In this document: positions 39,476 through 50,158 of the stretch, in pieces
Numbering within the stretch: the first letter of the stretch is position 1
How the letters are laid out: every line of letters begins with the position of its first letter
Assembly (NCBI GenBank): GCA_964019335.1
Contig: OZ025658.1
Location: 310,001 to 374,000, forward strand
Direction: 5' to 3'
Length of the DNA: 64,000 bases
Origin: Diplonema japonicum
Lineage: Eukaryota; Euglenozoa; Diplonemea; Diplonemida; Diplonemidae
The notes under the pieces: generated by a model
What the model was told of the DNA's origin: nothing
The model's database searches: none
The model's input: the letters and a program-made list of their open reading frames with translations, nothing else
Program-made: the position numbers and the translations under genes

Positions 39476-41947
39476 TCAATTCTTTTGCACGACCTTTCTA
39501 GGAGACGAGTAACCATTTCGTCGTTGCTTCACCTTCCACCTCTTAAGAGTGCACGCAAGAGCAAGCACACAGCAGACACCGGCAGCCACAAGACAACCAA
39601 CTAAGAATGGTGCCATCTGTTTTTTTTTTTTCTCTTTTTTTTTTTTCTTCCCCTCTCATACCTGTTCACACGTATCGCCCCTCCATGCCGAGCTACACTC
39701 ACAAGTCCCGTCACCCACAGAACAAGGAAGGTTGCTGCATTGAGGGCCACCACCGTCGTTGCAGCTTCCAAAGTGGCAGTCAGGACATTGGTTGCATTCT
39801 AAACCGAAATACCCTTCAGCACAAGACCCACAGTCGTTCCCTGTGAACGGTGTTTCACATAAACAGCTCGATCTCATTCCAGGGGAGTGCTGGCATTGAC
39901 CTGACGAAGAGCCGTAGCACTCGCACAACCCACACCCGTCATCGCAAGTTTCTCCCGGTTTTGCGTTGGACAAGCTGCACCCTTCGTAGAAAGTGATGTT
40001 CGCCCCTTGTGCTGCGGACCACGTCGAGCCGTTGTCAGCAGACACCGACAGGTTGTAAGGGACGTCCAGCTCGAAGGTGTAGTTCCTCAACGGGACGTGG
40101 CAGGTGACCTCACTGTCGCTGATGTACGTTGCACGGAGTGTGTGCTGGTGTTCTGAAGCCGTCGACACCACTCTGCACACCAGCGAGCTGTTTGTTGGTG
40201 AGAACAACGCACCCCTCACAGTCACTGCGATGCAGCCTTGGCTTCTGACGTGCGTTGGCTCCACTGCTGTCAGCTTTGGGTAAGGCTCGTACACGGTGGC
40301 CGCCTCTCCTGTGGAGATGGCATGGTCGATGCCTGCAGCTGTGTCAGAATACCGCACTGCTACGGACACCTTCCCTATCTCCACAGGGGTGTCTATCGCT
40401 GCCGTGTAGACTGTTGCGTTCGAAGCTGTTACGTTGTAACCTACGTTGGAGACCACTACCTCCAGCACTGCATCGGGTAGGTCTGCCAGGTTGCCTGCCA
40501 GACGTACCATCGAGCCTGGCACACCTCTTGGCCATAGTTGCGGGGACATGTTGTTGATGGTGATATTTCTACCGGGGGACGCGCCGAGTGCGGCGACGGC
40601 CCATCCCTGCGTCGGGTACAGCAGATCCAAACCTGCGAAGAATTTCTTCTGTATGGTGAGGTCGGCCATCCACGTGATGCTTGCGTAGCCGTGGTAGAAC
40701 TCTGCGAGGAAGCCGCTTAAAAGGTTATTGTAGAAGGTGACTGACGTGAGGTTCACATCGGCAACACGCCTTGCAAGCTCCACGCCAGGTACCGTGCCGG
40801 TGAGCAGGTTGTCGTGCAACAGGATGCGGTGCCTTGTTGCGGACCACACGACACTCGGAACTGTACCCACGAGGCTGTTGTTCGCCAGTATGAAGTGCTG
40901 AACAGCCGTATCGGCAGGGAGGGGCGGGATGGTGCCGTTCAGCTTGTTGTCTCTAAGATCGAGAATCTGCAGTGACCCTGCTGCGAACAGCGACCGGGGA
41001 AGCTCCCCGTGGAAAGGACCTTGCAGGCGAACCTCCTGCAACCCCACCATGTCACCAAAGCTGTCCGGGATCGTGCCGCTGAAAAGCGACTCGGCCGCAA
41101 CAAGCTTCTGCAGATTATGCAACCGGCTGAGATTTGGGAGGGAACCGCCCATGAGTGTGTTGTGGATGACAATAGACTCCAAGTTTGTCATGCTTGACAC
41201 ACAAAGTGGGATGATGCCTTTCAGCTGTGTGTTGTCATGAAGCTGGAGCTCCTTGAAGGAAGGCAGGACGCAGAGGCTGGACAACCACTCGGCATTGCCT
41301 GCATCCGTCACTAGGTTGTTCTCACCCAGCAGCAAAATTTCCAGCACGCTGGTACTCTTCAGACCGTTGAGAATGGGAAGGGCAGTTAGCATGTTGCGCG
41401 AAGCGTCCAGCTCTGCTATGCAAGGCGGGAAGCTTTTTTGCATCACGGATTCGAACTGGTTGTCGGAAAGTTTCAGAACAACCGGGGTGTGCCGGGACCC
41501 GGGACACAGTCTGGATGCGTCGAACTCCACGGCCCCCGTGAAGTTGTTGCGTGACAGGTCCAGTGTTGCGAAGTCCTTGTTGGCTTTCAGAAGTTCGTTC
41601 CCGATGGAGCCGCCCAGTGAGTTGCCTGTTAGGTTGAGTACCTGCATATCTTGAAGGGTCTCCCACAGGGATGGGATGGGTAGTACACCAACGAGTCGGT
41701 TGTTCTGTAGTTCTAGGCTTGTTACGTGGTCTCCGTGAGCGCAGGTGACGCCTTCCCATTCACACACAGAGCTGTTTGACAGCCACCCTTGTCTTCTCTC
41801 CCATTCAATACCCCCAGCGCTGATGAAAAACTCTTCCAGCACAGTCCGTTCGTTACTCGCGGCGAGCTCCACCCATATGACGCAGAACAAAGCGATCAGT
41901 TGCCATCTCATCACAGGGCTGATTAAGGTGGGTTTTTTCGTGTTCAC
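39476..41947 (-). CDS. LRR receptor-like protein with IPT/TIG and EGF-like regions, two exons
   Basis: Exons are 41947-39662 and 39616-39476 (808 residues). The 45-nt intron starts GTATGAGAGG and ends AAAACAG, and is almost all purine. An N-terminal signal peptide (residues ~13-31) is followed by an LRRNT-like segment (WLSNSSVCEWEGVTC) and plant-type leucine-rich repeats to about residue 400 (LQNNRLVGVLP, LDLSRNNFTGAV, LDLRDNKLNGTIPP). Residues ~525-640 resemble an IPT/TIG domain (PKLTAVEPTHVRSQGC), then Cys-rich EGF/laminin-type units to ~762. The second exon supplies a transmembrane helix (APFLVGCLVAAGVCCVLALA) and a short basic tail, so the protein is a type I surface protein. No kinase domain. 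An intron-blind reading would lose the anchor. Confidence 0.88.
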
Positions 41948-42000
41948 AAAAAAAAAAAAAGAAAAGAAAAAAAAAAAATAAAGAAAAAAAAATCGGATAT

Positions 42001-43173
42001 CTACGTAACCGTCTTTCCATTGTCTTTGTATTTGAAGTAGATGTTGTATTTTCGTGTCAGGCTGTTGACTTCTTTTTTGGACAGCCCCCTATCTCGGGCG
42101 TGCTGCAGCACCTCGAGAAGCGAGGTCACGTCGTCTGCCGCCTTGTACACATTGAACATGGCGATCCACAGCACAGGCGACCGGATCCCTAAGTTGAGGG
42201 AATGGTGGAACACGTTTCTTGAGATGTCTATGTATCTTTCTGCCGAGACGCCCTGGGTGACGGATCGTTCCGCAAGGGTGAAGATGCTGAGGATGAGCGA
42301 CAGGGAAACGTTCATCTTTGGAAGGGCGTACGCGTGCCTCCACGATTTGAACCCTTTCTCGAAATGGTCCTTCTCCGAGTAGCAGAGAACCAGCTCGGCC
42401 CAGCAATGCCCGGTCGGAATGACACCGTACTTTCTTTCAGCATCTGAGAGGAATTTCCCAAGGTCGCTGTACAACCCGTGTCCTCTGTATACTTTGCATA
42501 TACATAAAAGAGTTTCCCTGTCGGGTTTTAGATGGCGAACGGTGGTCATTTCCAACAGAATTTCAGGTATTTCATCGGGTGTGGAGAGGCTGAGCAATAT
42601 GTTGAAGGTTTCTGTGGACAATGACACCCCGGAGTTTTGCAGTTCTTCCAAGACGGCAAAGCACTGCGCATGGTCGCCTTGTGCAGCGTGGTATTTGAGC
42701 AGATTGTTGTAGACAGAAACAGTCATGCGAAAACCGAGGTTTTTGTACCGATCGAGGTATTTGAGAAAGCGGGACTCTTCCATCTCTGTTTCGTAGTTGA
42801 ACATTATGTTGAAGGCTTCGATTGTGAGGTTTCTTTCCGGGATATCCTCGAATAGTTTTCTTGCTTGTCGCAAACGTTTTTGTCCGAGCTCTCTCAATAC
42901 GAACTCGTAAGATTTTCCCCCCAGCTTGCCTGTTTTTTTCAGCTCGTACGTGTCTCGCAGCATTTTTTCCGGTTCTTTCGTGCTGCGCCATTTCCACAGT
43001 GCCCTGAAACTTTCCTCGTCGCTGCGCACTGACAGGATCTCCTCCCCTACGCGCTGGTACCGCCTATCGGTGTTTTTGTCCCCTTTGTCTTGATTTCCCA
43101 TCGTTGTTCGCCTTACAATGTCATCTATCTCACGAAATCCCTGCGAGCACTTTAGAAGGGTCCGGCGAATCAT
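42001..43173 (-). CDS. Pentatricopeptide repeat protein
   Basis: The 390-residue product begins MIRRTLLKCSQGF, a plausible mitochondrial targeting sequence. Helical-hairpin repeats of ~35 residues recur, for example SVYNNLLKYHAAQGDHAQCFAV and ETFNILLSLSTPDE, as in PPR proteins, which bind organellar RNA for processing, stability or translation. The gene ends about 50 bases before the start of the LRR gene, a tight spacing typical of a shared transcript. No intron. The specific RNA target cannot be inferred. Confidence 0.82.
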   Translation of the reverse strand: MIRRTLLKCSQGFREIDDIVRRTTMGNQDKGDKNTDRRYQRVGEEILSVRSDEESFRALWKWRSTKEPEKMLRDTYELKKTGKLGGKSYEFVLRELGQKRLRQARKLFEDIPERNLTIEAFNIMFNYETEMEESRFLKYLDRYKNLGFRMTVSVYNNLLKYHAAQGDHAQCFAVLEELQNSGVSLSTETFNILLSLSTPDEIPEILLEMTTVRHLKPDRETLLCICKVYRGHGLYSDLGKFLSDAERKYGVIPTGHCWAELVLCYSEKDHFEKGFKSWRHAYALPKMNVSLSLILSIFTLAERSVTQGVSAERYIDISRNVFHHSLNLGIRSPVLWIAMFNVYKAADDVTSLLEVLQHARDRGLSKKEVNSLTRKYNIYFKYKDNGKTVT

Positions 43174-43393
43174 TTTTTTTCAATTTTATGTTTCATTTGG
43201 TGTCGCCCCCCCCCCCCCCCCCCCCTTTTTTTTGTCATTGTATTTTGTGTTGTTTTGGAAAAAAAAAAGTGGGACACGAGAAGAACAAAAGAGGGAAAGA
43301 AAAAAAAAAAAAAAAAAGACGACAAAAACTATATGACACTCGAGATAAAGAAAAAAAGAAGAAGGGAAAAAAAAAAAAAAAAAATTACCTTCC

Positions 43394-43669
43394 TTATTTC
43401 ACGATCCTTGCAATTCGCCTTGGCTGAGGGGCGTTCAGTGAGCTGATCGCGCCTTCCACGTCCTGAAGCAATGCCGTAGCCCCGTTGTGGTCCAACGTCA
43501 ACCACTTGCATCGTTCTTCTCCTTTGTCTACATACACCAGCTTGACTGTGTACTGGGGCTCTTGCTTCACACACCGGTCGTGCATGTGAGCTGTTGGTAC
43601 ATCTATTCTCCATTCCAGGTCCTTAAACTCCTTGTAAGACACCACCCTGTTATCACCTGGCTGGTCCAT
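43394..43669 (-). CDS. COMM-domain protein, COMMD6-like
   Basis: The 91-residue protein is essentially one COMM domain: an N-terminal YKEFKDLEWRIDVPTA strand-turn, a central YTVKLVY strand and a C-terminal amphipathic helix ATALLQDVEGAISSLNA. In animals and plants COMMD proteins form the Commander complex for endosomal recycling; COMMD6 is the short, domain-only member. The gene has no intron. The nearest neighbours are the PPR gene and the Ubl-ankyrin pair. Assignment rests on the diagnostic DLEWRID motif. Confidence 0.78.
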   Translation of the reverse strand: MDQPGDNRVVSYKEFKDLEWRIDVPTAHMHDRCVKQEPQYTVKLVYVDKGEERCKWLTLDHNGATALLQDVEGAISSLNAPQPRRIARIVK

Positions 43670-44187
43670 TGTTACTCGCCCAACCCCCCCCCCTCTTTTT
43701 TTTCATTTTTTGCTGGAACAACAATACAAACTTTGAAAAGAAATTTTTTTTGCAATGGTGAAAACGGCCTCGCACAAAAAAATAATCAGCCGATTTTTTT
43801 TTTTTTTTTTTTTTTTTCCCCACCGGAGGTGAAGCAGCAAAGACTAGGGTTAGGGCAACATGGGAACAGTAAAGTTTGTGTTTTCGTGCTCACCAACATC
43901 CTGCGCTTCAAAAAAAAAAAAAAAAAAAAAAAAAAAATGAAGAACACCTTTGAATTTTCTTTTCTTCACCACAAGGATAGGGGGGGATGAAGAAACACCG
44001 TACATTTCCCTCTTTAAAAAAAAAATACTTTTTCAATAACGTCGGCAAACGTCTTTTTACAAACTTCTCCAGATTTCAACCCAATGTCGGCGGAGGGTTC
44101 TCCCCTTTTTTTATATAGCGGAACAATTCCGTTGGGGGGGGGGGGGGGGGGGGGGGCATCAGAATGGTTATTTTTAGACCTCTTTTT
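43670..44187. other. Intergenic region, no gene seen
   Basis: It contains long runs. A possible acceptor for the COMMD gene lies near 43901 (sense strand T/A tract then GAAGCGCAG). Two TTAGGG-like units at 43848-43858 are too few to be telomeric. A palindrome CGGAA-CAA-TTCCG lies near 44120. Confidence 0.4.
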
Positions 44188-45636
44188 TCATTTCCAGCGA
44201 TTGTCCTTCACCCTTGCGGCCCTTTCGTTCCTCGCCTTCGTCACCTCTGATGTGTCGTCCATCCCCAAGGAGCGGAGGTAGTGTATAGCATCCCCTGCAC
44301 AACTGGCAATCGCTGCTTGCAAGCAGCTGTTCCCATATGGCGTGACATGGTGGAGGTCTGCACCGTGTTCGAGGAAGAGCTTCATCCCATCGACGTTGTT
44401 CCGCCTCGCGAGGACGCTGAGCGGAGACCCTCCAGCATAGAACTTCACCCTGCTGAGAGACGCGTCATGTTTCAGAACAATCTTCAAACTGGCATTCATC
44501 GGAAAACCAACCCGCGCATCATCACAAAAAACACCAACAATTTTTGAATTTAACTTGATGGCTTTAGATGTGAGGAGCTGATCGAGTACAGGAGGGGCTA
44601 CCTCCGTGCAGATAGCAGACCAGTTGTAGCAAGTGTACCAGGAAAGAAGCCTCACAAGGCAACATATCTTGTTGTCATTGAGGAGGGTTCGCATGATGAT
44701 TGTCCTCAGTTTTCTACCGACAATGGGCCAGGTGTTCCCTATGACCCGGCAGAACACATCGTCATCCTCGTCGGCCCAGCCTTTGTTGAGCATAGAATAT
44801 ATTTCACTACAGAACCCGGTTGTGTTGTTCCAAAGTACTTTTATAGCAGGCTTGCGCCCGGCAAGAATGTCACGGACTTTGCTTGCACACCCGAAACTCA
44901 ATAGACGCAACAGCGACTCATTCTTGATGATTGCCAGGTGCGACAAGAAAATATCAATGAGAAACCACGTGTGAGGGCACCCAGTGATTACAGTGAAAAA
45001 ATAACTAGCGTAGTCCGGGTCCATGCATTTAGAATTGCTAAGCATCGCGCGTGCTGCCTCCATCAGCTGCGGTTCGTCAACTGGCTCTGATATGTACTTC
45101 AGTACTGAAATAAAATCACCCCATGCCCCAAGAGTTATCAAGGGCTTTATTAAATCGAAACGACCGCCTTTTGCCGCGGTGGTGAGAACCTCTCTATTAA
45201 CACAGTTAGAAGGATCGTACTCAAGGAGCGTGTCCACAATTCCACGGGAGCCAGCCAATAGTGCAGCGTTGAAGGTATGGTGTTGCAATTGCTTGAGACA
45301 CCTACCGTCTGAGTAGTAGGCCATGAAGGTCCCGACGTCGTCCTCGCGGAGTGCCTGATCAATCCTCGCCAGCCCATCGAGGCCGGTTGGAAGCCCCGAC
45401 ATTTCAAATCGAACCTTCTCTTGAACCTCTTGGCTCGCTGTTATTGTTATCACATCCCCTTCCTGCAACCCCAGGTCCGATATGATCTGGCCATCTTTTA
45501 GCACCTCCCCTTCAAACTCCACCTTGTGTTCCTCTGTGTCGCACCCTACTTCTTGTTTTAATCTTTTTTCATCCCACTGTTCCCCTATCTCTACAGGCAG
45601 CAGTTCGCCATCAAGCATCCGCACTGAGATCTCCAT
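44188..45636 (-). CDS. Ubiquitin-like domain plus ankyrin-repeat protein, paralogue A
   Basis: The product is 482 residues. Residues 1-72 form a ubiquitin-like fold (MEISVRMLDGELLPVEIG, KVEFEGEVLKDGQIISDLGL, DVITITA) without a C-terminal Gly-Gly. A linker (SGLPTGLDGLARIDQAL) leads into helical repeats; clear ankyrin units are at ~130-190 (LLAGSRGIVDTLLEYDPSN) and ~400-470 (GGSPLSVLARRNNVDGMKLF, HGADLHHVTPYGNSCLQA). The first ~115 residues are almost identical in sequence to the neighbouring paralogue at 45874-47268, while the middle is strongly diverged. Likely a ubiquitin-pathway or signalling adaptor. Confidence 0.82.
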   Translation of the reverse strand: MEISVRMLDGELLPVEIGEQWDEKRLKQEVGCDTEEHKVEFEGEVLKDGQIISDLGLQEGDVITITASQEVQEKVRFEMSGLPTGLDGLARIDQALREDDVGTFMAYYSDGRCLKQLQHHTFNAALLAGSRGIVDTLLEYDPSNCVNREVLTTAAKGGRFDLIKPLITLGAWGDFISVLKYISEPVDEPQLMEAARAMLSNSKCMDPDYASYFFTVITGCPHTWFLIDIFLSHLAIIKNESLLRLLSFGCASKVRDILAGRKPAIKVLWNNTTGFCSEIYSMLNKGWADEDDDVFCRVIGNTWPIVGRKLRTIIMRTLLNDNKICCLVRLLSWYTCYNWSAICTEVAPPVLDQLLTSKAIKLNSKIVGVFCDDARVGFPMNASLKIVLKHDASLSRVKFYAGGSPLSVLARRNNVDGMKLFLEHGADLHHVTPYGNSCLQAAIASCAGDAIHYLRSLGMDDTSEVTKARNERAARVKDNRWK

Positions 45637-45873
45637 TTTCTTTTTTTGTAGAAATCCTTCATTTTCTTATACAGTCTTTAATCAGGGTTGGGGTCCATTG
45701 AACAGAGAAGCTGTACTATGTGAGGATCGAGTCCCACGATTTAGCAAGAAGCACATCGACGGAAGGGGCAGGGGGTGCTGGTAGCGATGCACACCACTGC
45801 CCAGTTGAGCTGCAAGAGATCTTCGCAGCTGCAGATTTTCATTTCTTTAAAAATGGCCGGGAGTAAAAAAGTT

Positions 45874-47268
45874 TTAGGTCGCACGGGAATTACACAATGC
45901 GTGAACAACCGCTTGGGCGCAGCTGTTCCCAAACCGCGTCTTGTGGTGGAGGTCCGCACCGTGTTCAAGGAAGAGTTTCACCCCTTCGATGTTGTTGCGG
46001 CTCACGAGGACGCTGAGCGGAGACCCGCCTGCGGAGAACGTCATTTTCCCAAGAGATGGGTCGTGTTTCAGGATGATTTCTAAACTGGCATTCATCGGGA
46101 AGCCTTGCCGGGTGTCCTCACAGAGGGCACGGAGAATAGCATGAGTGATGGGGACGTTAGCTGTGAGAACCCTTTGGAGAAAGGCAGGAGGGAGGGCAGT
46201 GCAGATGACCACCCAGCTGTATGAAGGATCAGCAGCAATGAGCTTCACAGCGACCTCTAATTTATGGATAGCGGTTAGCTTTCTCAGAATGTTCTTCTTC
46301 ATTTTCCTGCTGAGAACGGTGGTGTACCTTGCGAGAAGCGTGACAACACTATCATCCGCCGACCTGTCCCACCATTTGTCGAAGAAGTACATCAACGATA
46401 AGCGGGCATCACCATGGAGTTGGTGCGAGACCCCTATGTTCCTATGGGCTAGGATACGATCCAACACGTCGACATCAGTCCTTGCAACATGAAGCAACGG
46501 TGTTGGTGTGACAGCAAAGTTCCTGAAGGCGCCATCGAGAATCGGCTGCAGGGCGGGGTTTGTTGCGATGTGATGAAGAAGATTGTCTGAAGTACTCCTT
46601 TCATGCATGTGTACCGGTTTGCAAACCATCATTGCGCCCAATATTTCCTTCATAGCCGCTTCGGGAATCCTCCCGTTACTGAATTTTTCGAGTACCGTTG
46701 GGTAAACAGAATAAGATATAGATGCACCAGCGTTCAGCAGTGGTATCACCCAGTAGTAGCGATCTGCAATAATTACTTCATCAAGAGCACGGTGCTCCTT
46801 GGCACACTCTTCGATGTAGTTGTTGAAGAGTGCTTCTGCCACAGTGAAGGAGCCACCACTTACAGCAAGCTGGAAACAATCCGAATTTCTTAGTTGCTGC
46901 GAAAAGAATTGAGTGTGAGTTGTGGTTCTGTAATGTTTCATTGAGTAGTAGGCCATGAAGGTCCCGACGTCGTCCTCGCGGAGTGCTTGCCTCATCCTCG
47001 CCAGCCCATCGAAGCCGGTTGGAAGCCCCGACATTTCAAATCGAACCTTCTCTTGAACCTCTTGGCTCGCTGTTATTGTTATCACATCCCCTTCCTGCAA
47101 CCCCAGGTCCGATATGATCTGGCCATCTTTTAGCACCTCCCCTTCAAACTCCACCTTGTGTTCCTCTGTGTCGCACCCTACTTCTTGTTTTAATCTTTTT
47201 TCATCCCACTGTTCCCCTATCTCTACAGGCAGCAGTTCGCCATCAAGCATCCGCACTGAGATCTCCAT
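45874..47268 (-). CDS. Ubiquitin-like domain plus ankyrin-repeat protein, paralogue B
   Basis: The ATG at 47268 opens the same MEISVRMLDGELLPVEIG domain; an upstream in-frame extension through a Lys-rich homopolymer was not used. The product is 464 residues. Residues ~1-115 match paralogue A apart from a few changes, residues ~116-380 are divergent, and the last ~80 residues again align (GFPMNASLEIILKHDPSL, HGADLHHKTRFGNSCAQA). It ends earlier (CNSRAT) and lacks A's last ~40 residues; a frame continuing to about 45741 suggests a possible recent truncation. Confidence 0.8.
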   Translation of the reverse strand: MEISVRMLDGELLPVEIGEQWDEKRLKQEVGCDTEEHKVEFEGEVLKDGQIISDLGLQEGDVITITASQEVQEKVRFEMSGLPTGFDGLARMRQALREDDVGTFMAYYSMKHYRTTTHTQFFSQQLRNSDCFQLAVSGGSFTVAEALFNNYIEECAKEHRALDEVIIADRYYWVIPLLNAGASISYSVYPTVLEKFSNGRIPEAAMKEILGAMMVCKPVHMHERSTSDNLLHHIATNPALQPILDGAFRNFAVTPTPLLHVARTDVDVLDRILAHRNIGVSHQLHGDARLSLMYFFDKWWDRSADDSVVTLLARYTTVLSRKMKKNILRKLTAIHKLEVAVKLIAADPSYSWVVICTALPPAFLQRVLTANVPITHAILRALCEDTRQGFPMNASLEIILKHDPSLGKMTFSAGGSPLSVLVSRNNIEGVKLFLEHGADLHHKTRFGNSCAQAVVHALCNSRAT

Positions 47269-47793
47269 TTTCTTTCTTTTTTTTTTTTTTTTTTTTGTGT
47301 GGTAATCTTTTTTTTTCTTCTTGCAGTCGTTTGCATTCTTGACCGACGGGCACGGTTGTTTGCGAAAAAGAACAAAAGCTCTTTGCTTCTCCTCCATCGT
47401 CACAGTTGTCTAGCGCACGCTACACTATCTCCCCCCGGGCAAACAAAGGAGGCCGATGTTAGTGACGCCCTGCCAAAAACAACAAAAAGAGCAGTAGTTT
47501 GATATATTTGAAGTGGCGGGCACAAATAAAAAAGAATAATAAAAATGAAGTATAAAAAACCTTTTTTTTGTGTGCTGCTTATAAGAAATAATAAACGAAG
47601 ATGGAGGGAGAGGTTTTTTAAAAAAGGGGAGGTGGAAGAAAAAAAGATCAATTTCCCCCCCCCTTCTGACAGCACTCCCCCCCCCCCCCCCCCCCCCATT
47701 CTTCCCGAAGTGATAAATAAAAGGGATCCTCCCCCCCCACCCCAACACTATAAAATAAAACTTACCCCGACACTTTTTTTTTCCTTTTTTTTT
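47269..47793. other. Intergenic region, no gene seen
   Basis: Homopolymers and a C run. The segment 47446-47475 shares words with 583-612. Confidence 0.4.
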
Positions 47794-50158
47794 TCAACGG
47801 CAAACATCAAGCATTTTGTCAACCTCACTGTGTAGTAATTGTTTTTTTTTTTTTTTTTTCTTTTACCCTTGAACCATACCGTCTCGCCAGCACGTCTCTC
47901 CACGACCGCAGCATATCCCTGCACCTGGTGCGCCAAGAAGAGTTGCGCTTCGACGGCAGGAAGGACTCAACAAGAGAGAAAAGATTGTCCTTCACATCCC
48001 GAATGAAGTATCCCCCCGCTTGCTTCATGATGGCATCTAGAACAAACCAGGCGGTGAGAGCCTGGAGGTGGGAGAGGTCCTCATTCTGCAAGCGTGACTC
48101 AATAACGCACATAATTTCCGTGTGCTTGTTGCGGTTCTTCAAAATCTCCTTTCGGATCAACGTATCGATGGGCCCGTACAAAGGCTGGTTCACCCGCGCG
48201 AGGGACGCTTCAAAGTGTTCAAAGTACTCCTGATCCCACTCTCTTTCAACATCGTCCCTATCGGGTATTCTCTGCCCCCGTGATTTTTCTCTAGCTGCGT
48301 CATAAATATCACGTGGTTTGAACTGTTCCAACTCGTCTTTCGGTTTTGGAGGCGGTGCGCCTATAGCCTTGCAGTACTCCTCTTCGGTTAGCTCTTCAAG
48401 TGGCTCTGTGGTGAGCCTTTTTCTCTTCTCGCTTTTCTCTGCGGGGCCCAACGCCTCCAGGCCTTCCAGTAAAGTCTCCTTTGACATCTCGTCATCGCTC
48501 ACCTCGACACCGGCTTTCCTCAGTTTCTTCTTCTTCTTAAGCTTCGACAGCTTTTGTATCCTGTCCTGCAGCTTCGTGTACGTCATCAGGCTTCGTGCGA
48601 ACTTTTCCTCCTCGGTGGCGGGTTTCTGTTGAGGGGGGGGGGATTTTTTTTTGTTTCTTTTTTATTGTTGCGTACCGTTGAAGCGTGTGCCAACACCATC
48701 CCGATGCCCACGTTGTCATCGGGCTCTGCTTTGAAGGATACTTCCTGTTTTTTTTTTTTTTTTTTTTTGCTTTTGTTTTTTTTTGGATTGTTTGGTTCCT
48801 GTATACCTGTGCCTCGCCCCCTTCCAACCTCTTTCTGTTCTTGCATTCCTTCGCAAAATGCCCCGTCCCACCGCAGATATAACAGCAGTGATCGGGACGA
48901 TCTTGGCTCACATGCGGGCGGTCCCACGGGCACGGCTCTTGACACCTGTTTTTTTTTTTTTTTTTTCTTTTTTTTTTCCCCTCTCCCTGATGGCGTACCT
49001 GCCCTCCCAGAATTTTTTGCAAGGCGAGACGGGCCTGCCGCCGCGGTCGGGAGAGGTGCTGCGGCCGCCCTTGCGCTTTGACGATGAGGAGGGGAGGGTG
49101 GTCACGGTGCAGTTGAAGCCGAAGAGAAGCAACATTTTACCGTGCTTGTGGCGTACAGTACCGAAGCACTGATGGCAGAGGTCGTAGTGGGGGTCGAGGC
49201 ATTCGGTGCACCGGTATCGCTGCCCTTGGATGTCCTGGCGGCAGTAGTCGCAGGTATATTTCTTGAGGGGTGGGGGCATGCCCACAACACCACCGCCGGG
49301 GAGCTTTGTACCGCTGAGGGGGTTGTGTTCCATGCCAAGGGGCTCCATGCCGATGCGCTTGCCCTGCAGGCCTTTCTTATCACCGGTGAGCCCGGAGGAC
49401 ATTTCAAGATCGACCTGATCCTTTGTCTTGCCGCGTCCCCATGTGGGCACGAGCTCGTCTTGTTGGCCGCCTCGCTTTCGTTTCCTACGCTCCTTCTTGT
49501 CGTCAGTGTCGTCACTGGATTCGGATTCGCTGTAAGATGAGCTTTCTGAGCTTGAGTATGATGAATCATCTACCTTTGCTACTTGGTGTGAGGGTGCGGG
49601 TTTGCTCATTTCGAGGTTTTTTGTACAGGCTTTGATGAGGACGGCTTGGGAGTCGCGGTGGGAGCTGCACTTGTTCTTCGCGCAGTCTTGGCAGACATCT
49701 TTACATATCGAGCACCACCAAGACGCGTACTTCCCCGAGCAGTCCCCTCTCTTGCACCGCAAGACCGGGCCCTTGTTTGTGTGGGAGGACATGGCCTCGT
49801 TGTTGTGGATGAGTAAGAAGCACTGTTCGCAGTACATTGCCCCCAGGTCGGAGCAGTTGTAGCAGACCTCTGCGGCAGGAGCGTCGGCACATGCTTGGCA
49901 CAGCAATGATTCTTGGTGGGCGCTCGGGTCGAGAACAGGGGCTTCTAGTGTCATGCTTCGTTCCTTGGTTCCCCTCATTGGGGGCATTCTCCTGTCTCGT
50001 GGGTCGGCACGTTGGTCTCTTGCACCGTAGTTGCCTCTGTCTCTCCCACCTCCTCTGAAGTCACGGTCGCTTCGGCCGCCTCTGAGGTCCCTGTCACCGC
50101 GGCCCCCATACCCCCCACCGTCTCTCCTGTCATCATACCGTCTACGGTCGCTGTGCAT
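47794..50158 (-). CDS. Multi-zinc-finger protein with CTD-interaction-like (CID) domain, five exons
   Basis: Exons are 50158-48999, 48945-48807, 48744-48676, 48625-47880 and 47827-47794, giving 715 residues; introns are 53, 62, 50 and 52 nt, all GTA...CAG and A-rich. Phases match at each junction. Order of parts: Arg/Asp/Gly-rich N-terminus (1-65), a B-box-like array of Cys/His (~87-168: CQACAD, CYNCSD, YCEQCF, WWCSICKDVCQDC), a Ser/acidic stretch, a ZZ-type finger (~303-340: YTCDYCRQDIQGQRY, YDLCHQCF), a CCHC knuckle (CYICGGTGHFAKEC, ~408-421), a Lys-rich region and a helical domain at ~600-705. That last part (EIMCVIESRL, WFVLDAIMKQAGGYFI, RDMLRSWRDVL) resembles the CID of Pcf11/SCAF proteins that binds the RNA polymerase II tail. 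I infer a role in RNA 3' processing or termination; the CID match is moderate. Confidence 0.8.

Noticed and set aside
43848-43860. TTAGGG-like telomeric repeat
   Set aside because: Only about two units, in the middle of a gene array.
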